Shown here piece after piece: positions 6,611-6,942 of a stretch of 6,942 bases of DNA. The notes below the pieces were generated by a model. It made no database searches. It saw nothing but the letters and a program-made list of their open reading frames with translations, and was not told where the DNA came from. This DNA comes from Geobacteraceae bacterium (lineage in GTDB: Bacteria; Desulfobacterota; Desulfuromonadia; Geobacterales; Geobacteraceae): contig JAAZOO010000271.1 of NCBI GenBank assembly GCA_012797715.1, positions 1 to 6,942 of the forward strand, written 5' to 3'. Position 1 is the stretch's first letter; each line of letters starts with the position of its first letter. A program made the translations under genes and the position numbers.

Positions 6611-6942
6611 CTACCGGACGAGGATATCCGTCAGGGCAAAAAGGAATACCGCGCAACTGATGTAGCCGTTTGCGGTGAAAAAAGCGGTGTTCAACCGTGA
6701 CAGGTCTCCCTCGCGCACCAAGCTGTGCTCATACCCCAGGAGAACGGTCACGACCCCGACACCCGAAAGGTAGACGATGCCCAGATCCGCAGCAGGGGCC
6801 ACGGCGGCGAGCATTCCCACGGTCACGAGGTGGAACAGGCGCGCAGTCACCAGTGCGGCCCCCGCACCTATCCTCGCCGGAATGGAATGGAGTCCGGCTG
6901 AGCGGTCGAAATCCAGATCCTGGAGGGCATAGAGGATATCAA
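6611..6942 (-). CDS. ubiA: UbiA-family prenyltransferase, C-terminal part (MqnP-type)
   Basis: This gene enters from the right edge; its 5' end is outside the window. The visible part is 109 codons plus a TAG stop. It starts with DILYALQDLDFD, the second aspartate-rich motif of UbiA prenyltransferases (DLDFD, a DxxxD that binds the Mg2+-diphosphate of the polyprenyl donor), followed by RSAGLHSIPARIG, also typical. Hydrophobic membrane-spanning stretches follow, the last ending ISCAVFLFALTDIL. The family transfers a polyprenyl chain to an aromatic acid at the cytoplasmic membrane. Its annotation name is often 4-hydroxybenzoate polyprenyltransferase, but next to ubiX-mqnE-mqnC the acceptor is most likely 1,4-dihydroxy-6-naphthoate. 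It is the first gene seen in the leftward transcript and is followed by ubiX after 14 bases. The family assignment is firm; the substrate is inferred from context. Confidence 0.9.
   Translation of the reverse strand, partial: DILYALQDLDFDRSAGLHSIPARIGAGAALVTARLFHLVTVGMLAAVAPAADLGIVYLSGVGVVTVLLGYEHSLVREGDLSRLNTAFFTANGYISCAVFLFALTDILVR

Noticed and set aside
1..6942. A new defence, mobile or secretion system
   Set aside because: Every long gene except the zinc-ribbon protein belongs to a well-known housekeeping family, and there are no mobile-element signs or repeat arrays.

Overview
The window looks like a chromosomal housekeeping stretch from a fairly high-GC anaerobe or facultative anaerobe. 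The futalosine menaquinone genes, arranged ubiA-ubiX-mqnE-mqnC, and the prmA-rsmE-zinc ribbon gene order would fit Desulfobacterota (former Deltaproteobacteria, such as Geobacter or Syntrophus relatives). That placement is inference from gene content, not a computed classification. I see no transposase, integrase, CRISPR array, rRNA or tRNA.

Layout: two gene blocks converge. The rightward block (173-2608) holds prmA (ribosomal protein L11 methyltransferase), rsmE (16S rRNA m3U1498 methyltransferase) and an unrecognised 243-residue protein with an N-terminal four-cysteine zinc ribbon and a long acidic, Phe-rich tail. A non-coding leader of up to about 170 bases precedes prmA; it contains short inverted repeats and AT-rich sequence that may hold promoters. 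The leftward block, in transcription order from the right edge, holds the 3' end of a UbiA-type prenyltransferase gene, ubiX (flavin prenyltransferase), mqnE (aminodeoxyfutalosine synthase), mqnC (cyclic dehypoxanthine futalosine synthase) and rnd (RNase D). The two blocks' stop codons are separated by only 3 bases.

Function: the rightward block is about ribosome modification, two SAM-dependent methyltransferases acting on a ribosomal protein and on 16S rRNA. The leftward block supplies two radical-SAM steps of the futalosine route from chorismate to 1,4-dihydroxy-6-naphthoate, then the membrane prenyltransferase and the prenyl-FMN maker needed by the UbiD-type decarboxylase that follows. mqnA, mqnB, mqnD and a ubiD homologue are not in the window. 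Spacing in the leftward block is tight (14-base gap, ATGA overlap, 40-base gap, 35-base overlap), so one transcript including rnd is likely.

Nothing here amounts to a clearly new biological system. The least explained items are the zinc-ribbon protein with its repeated acidic/aromatic motifs, the structured prmA leader and the rnd/mqnC overlap.
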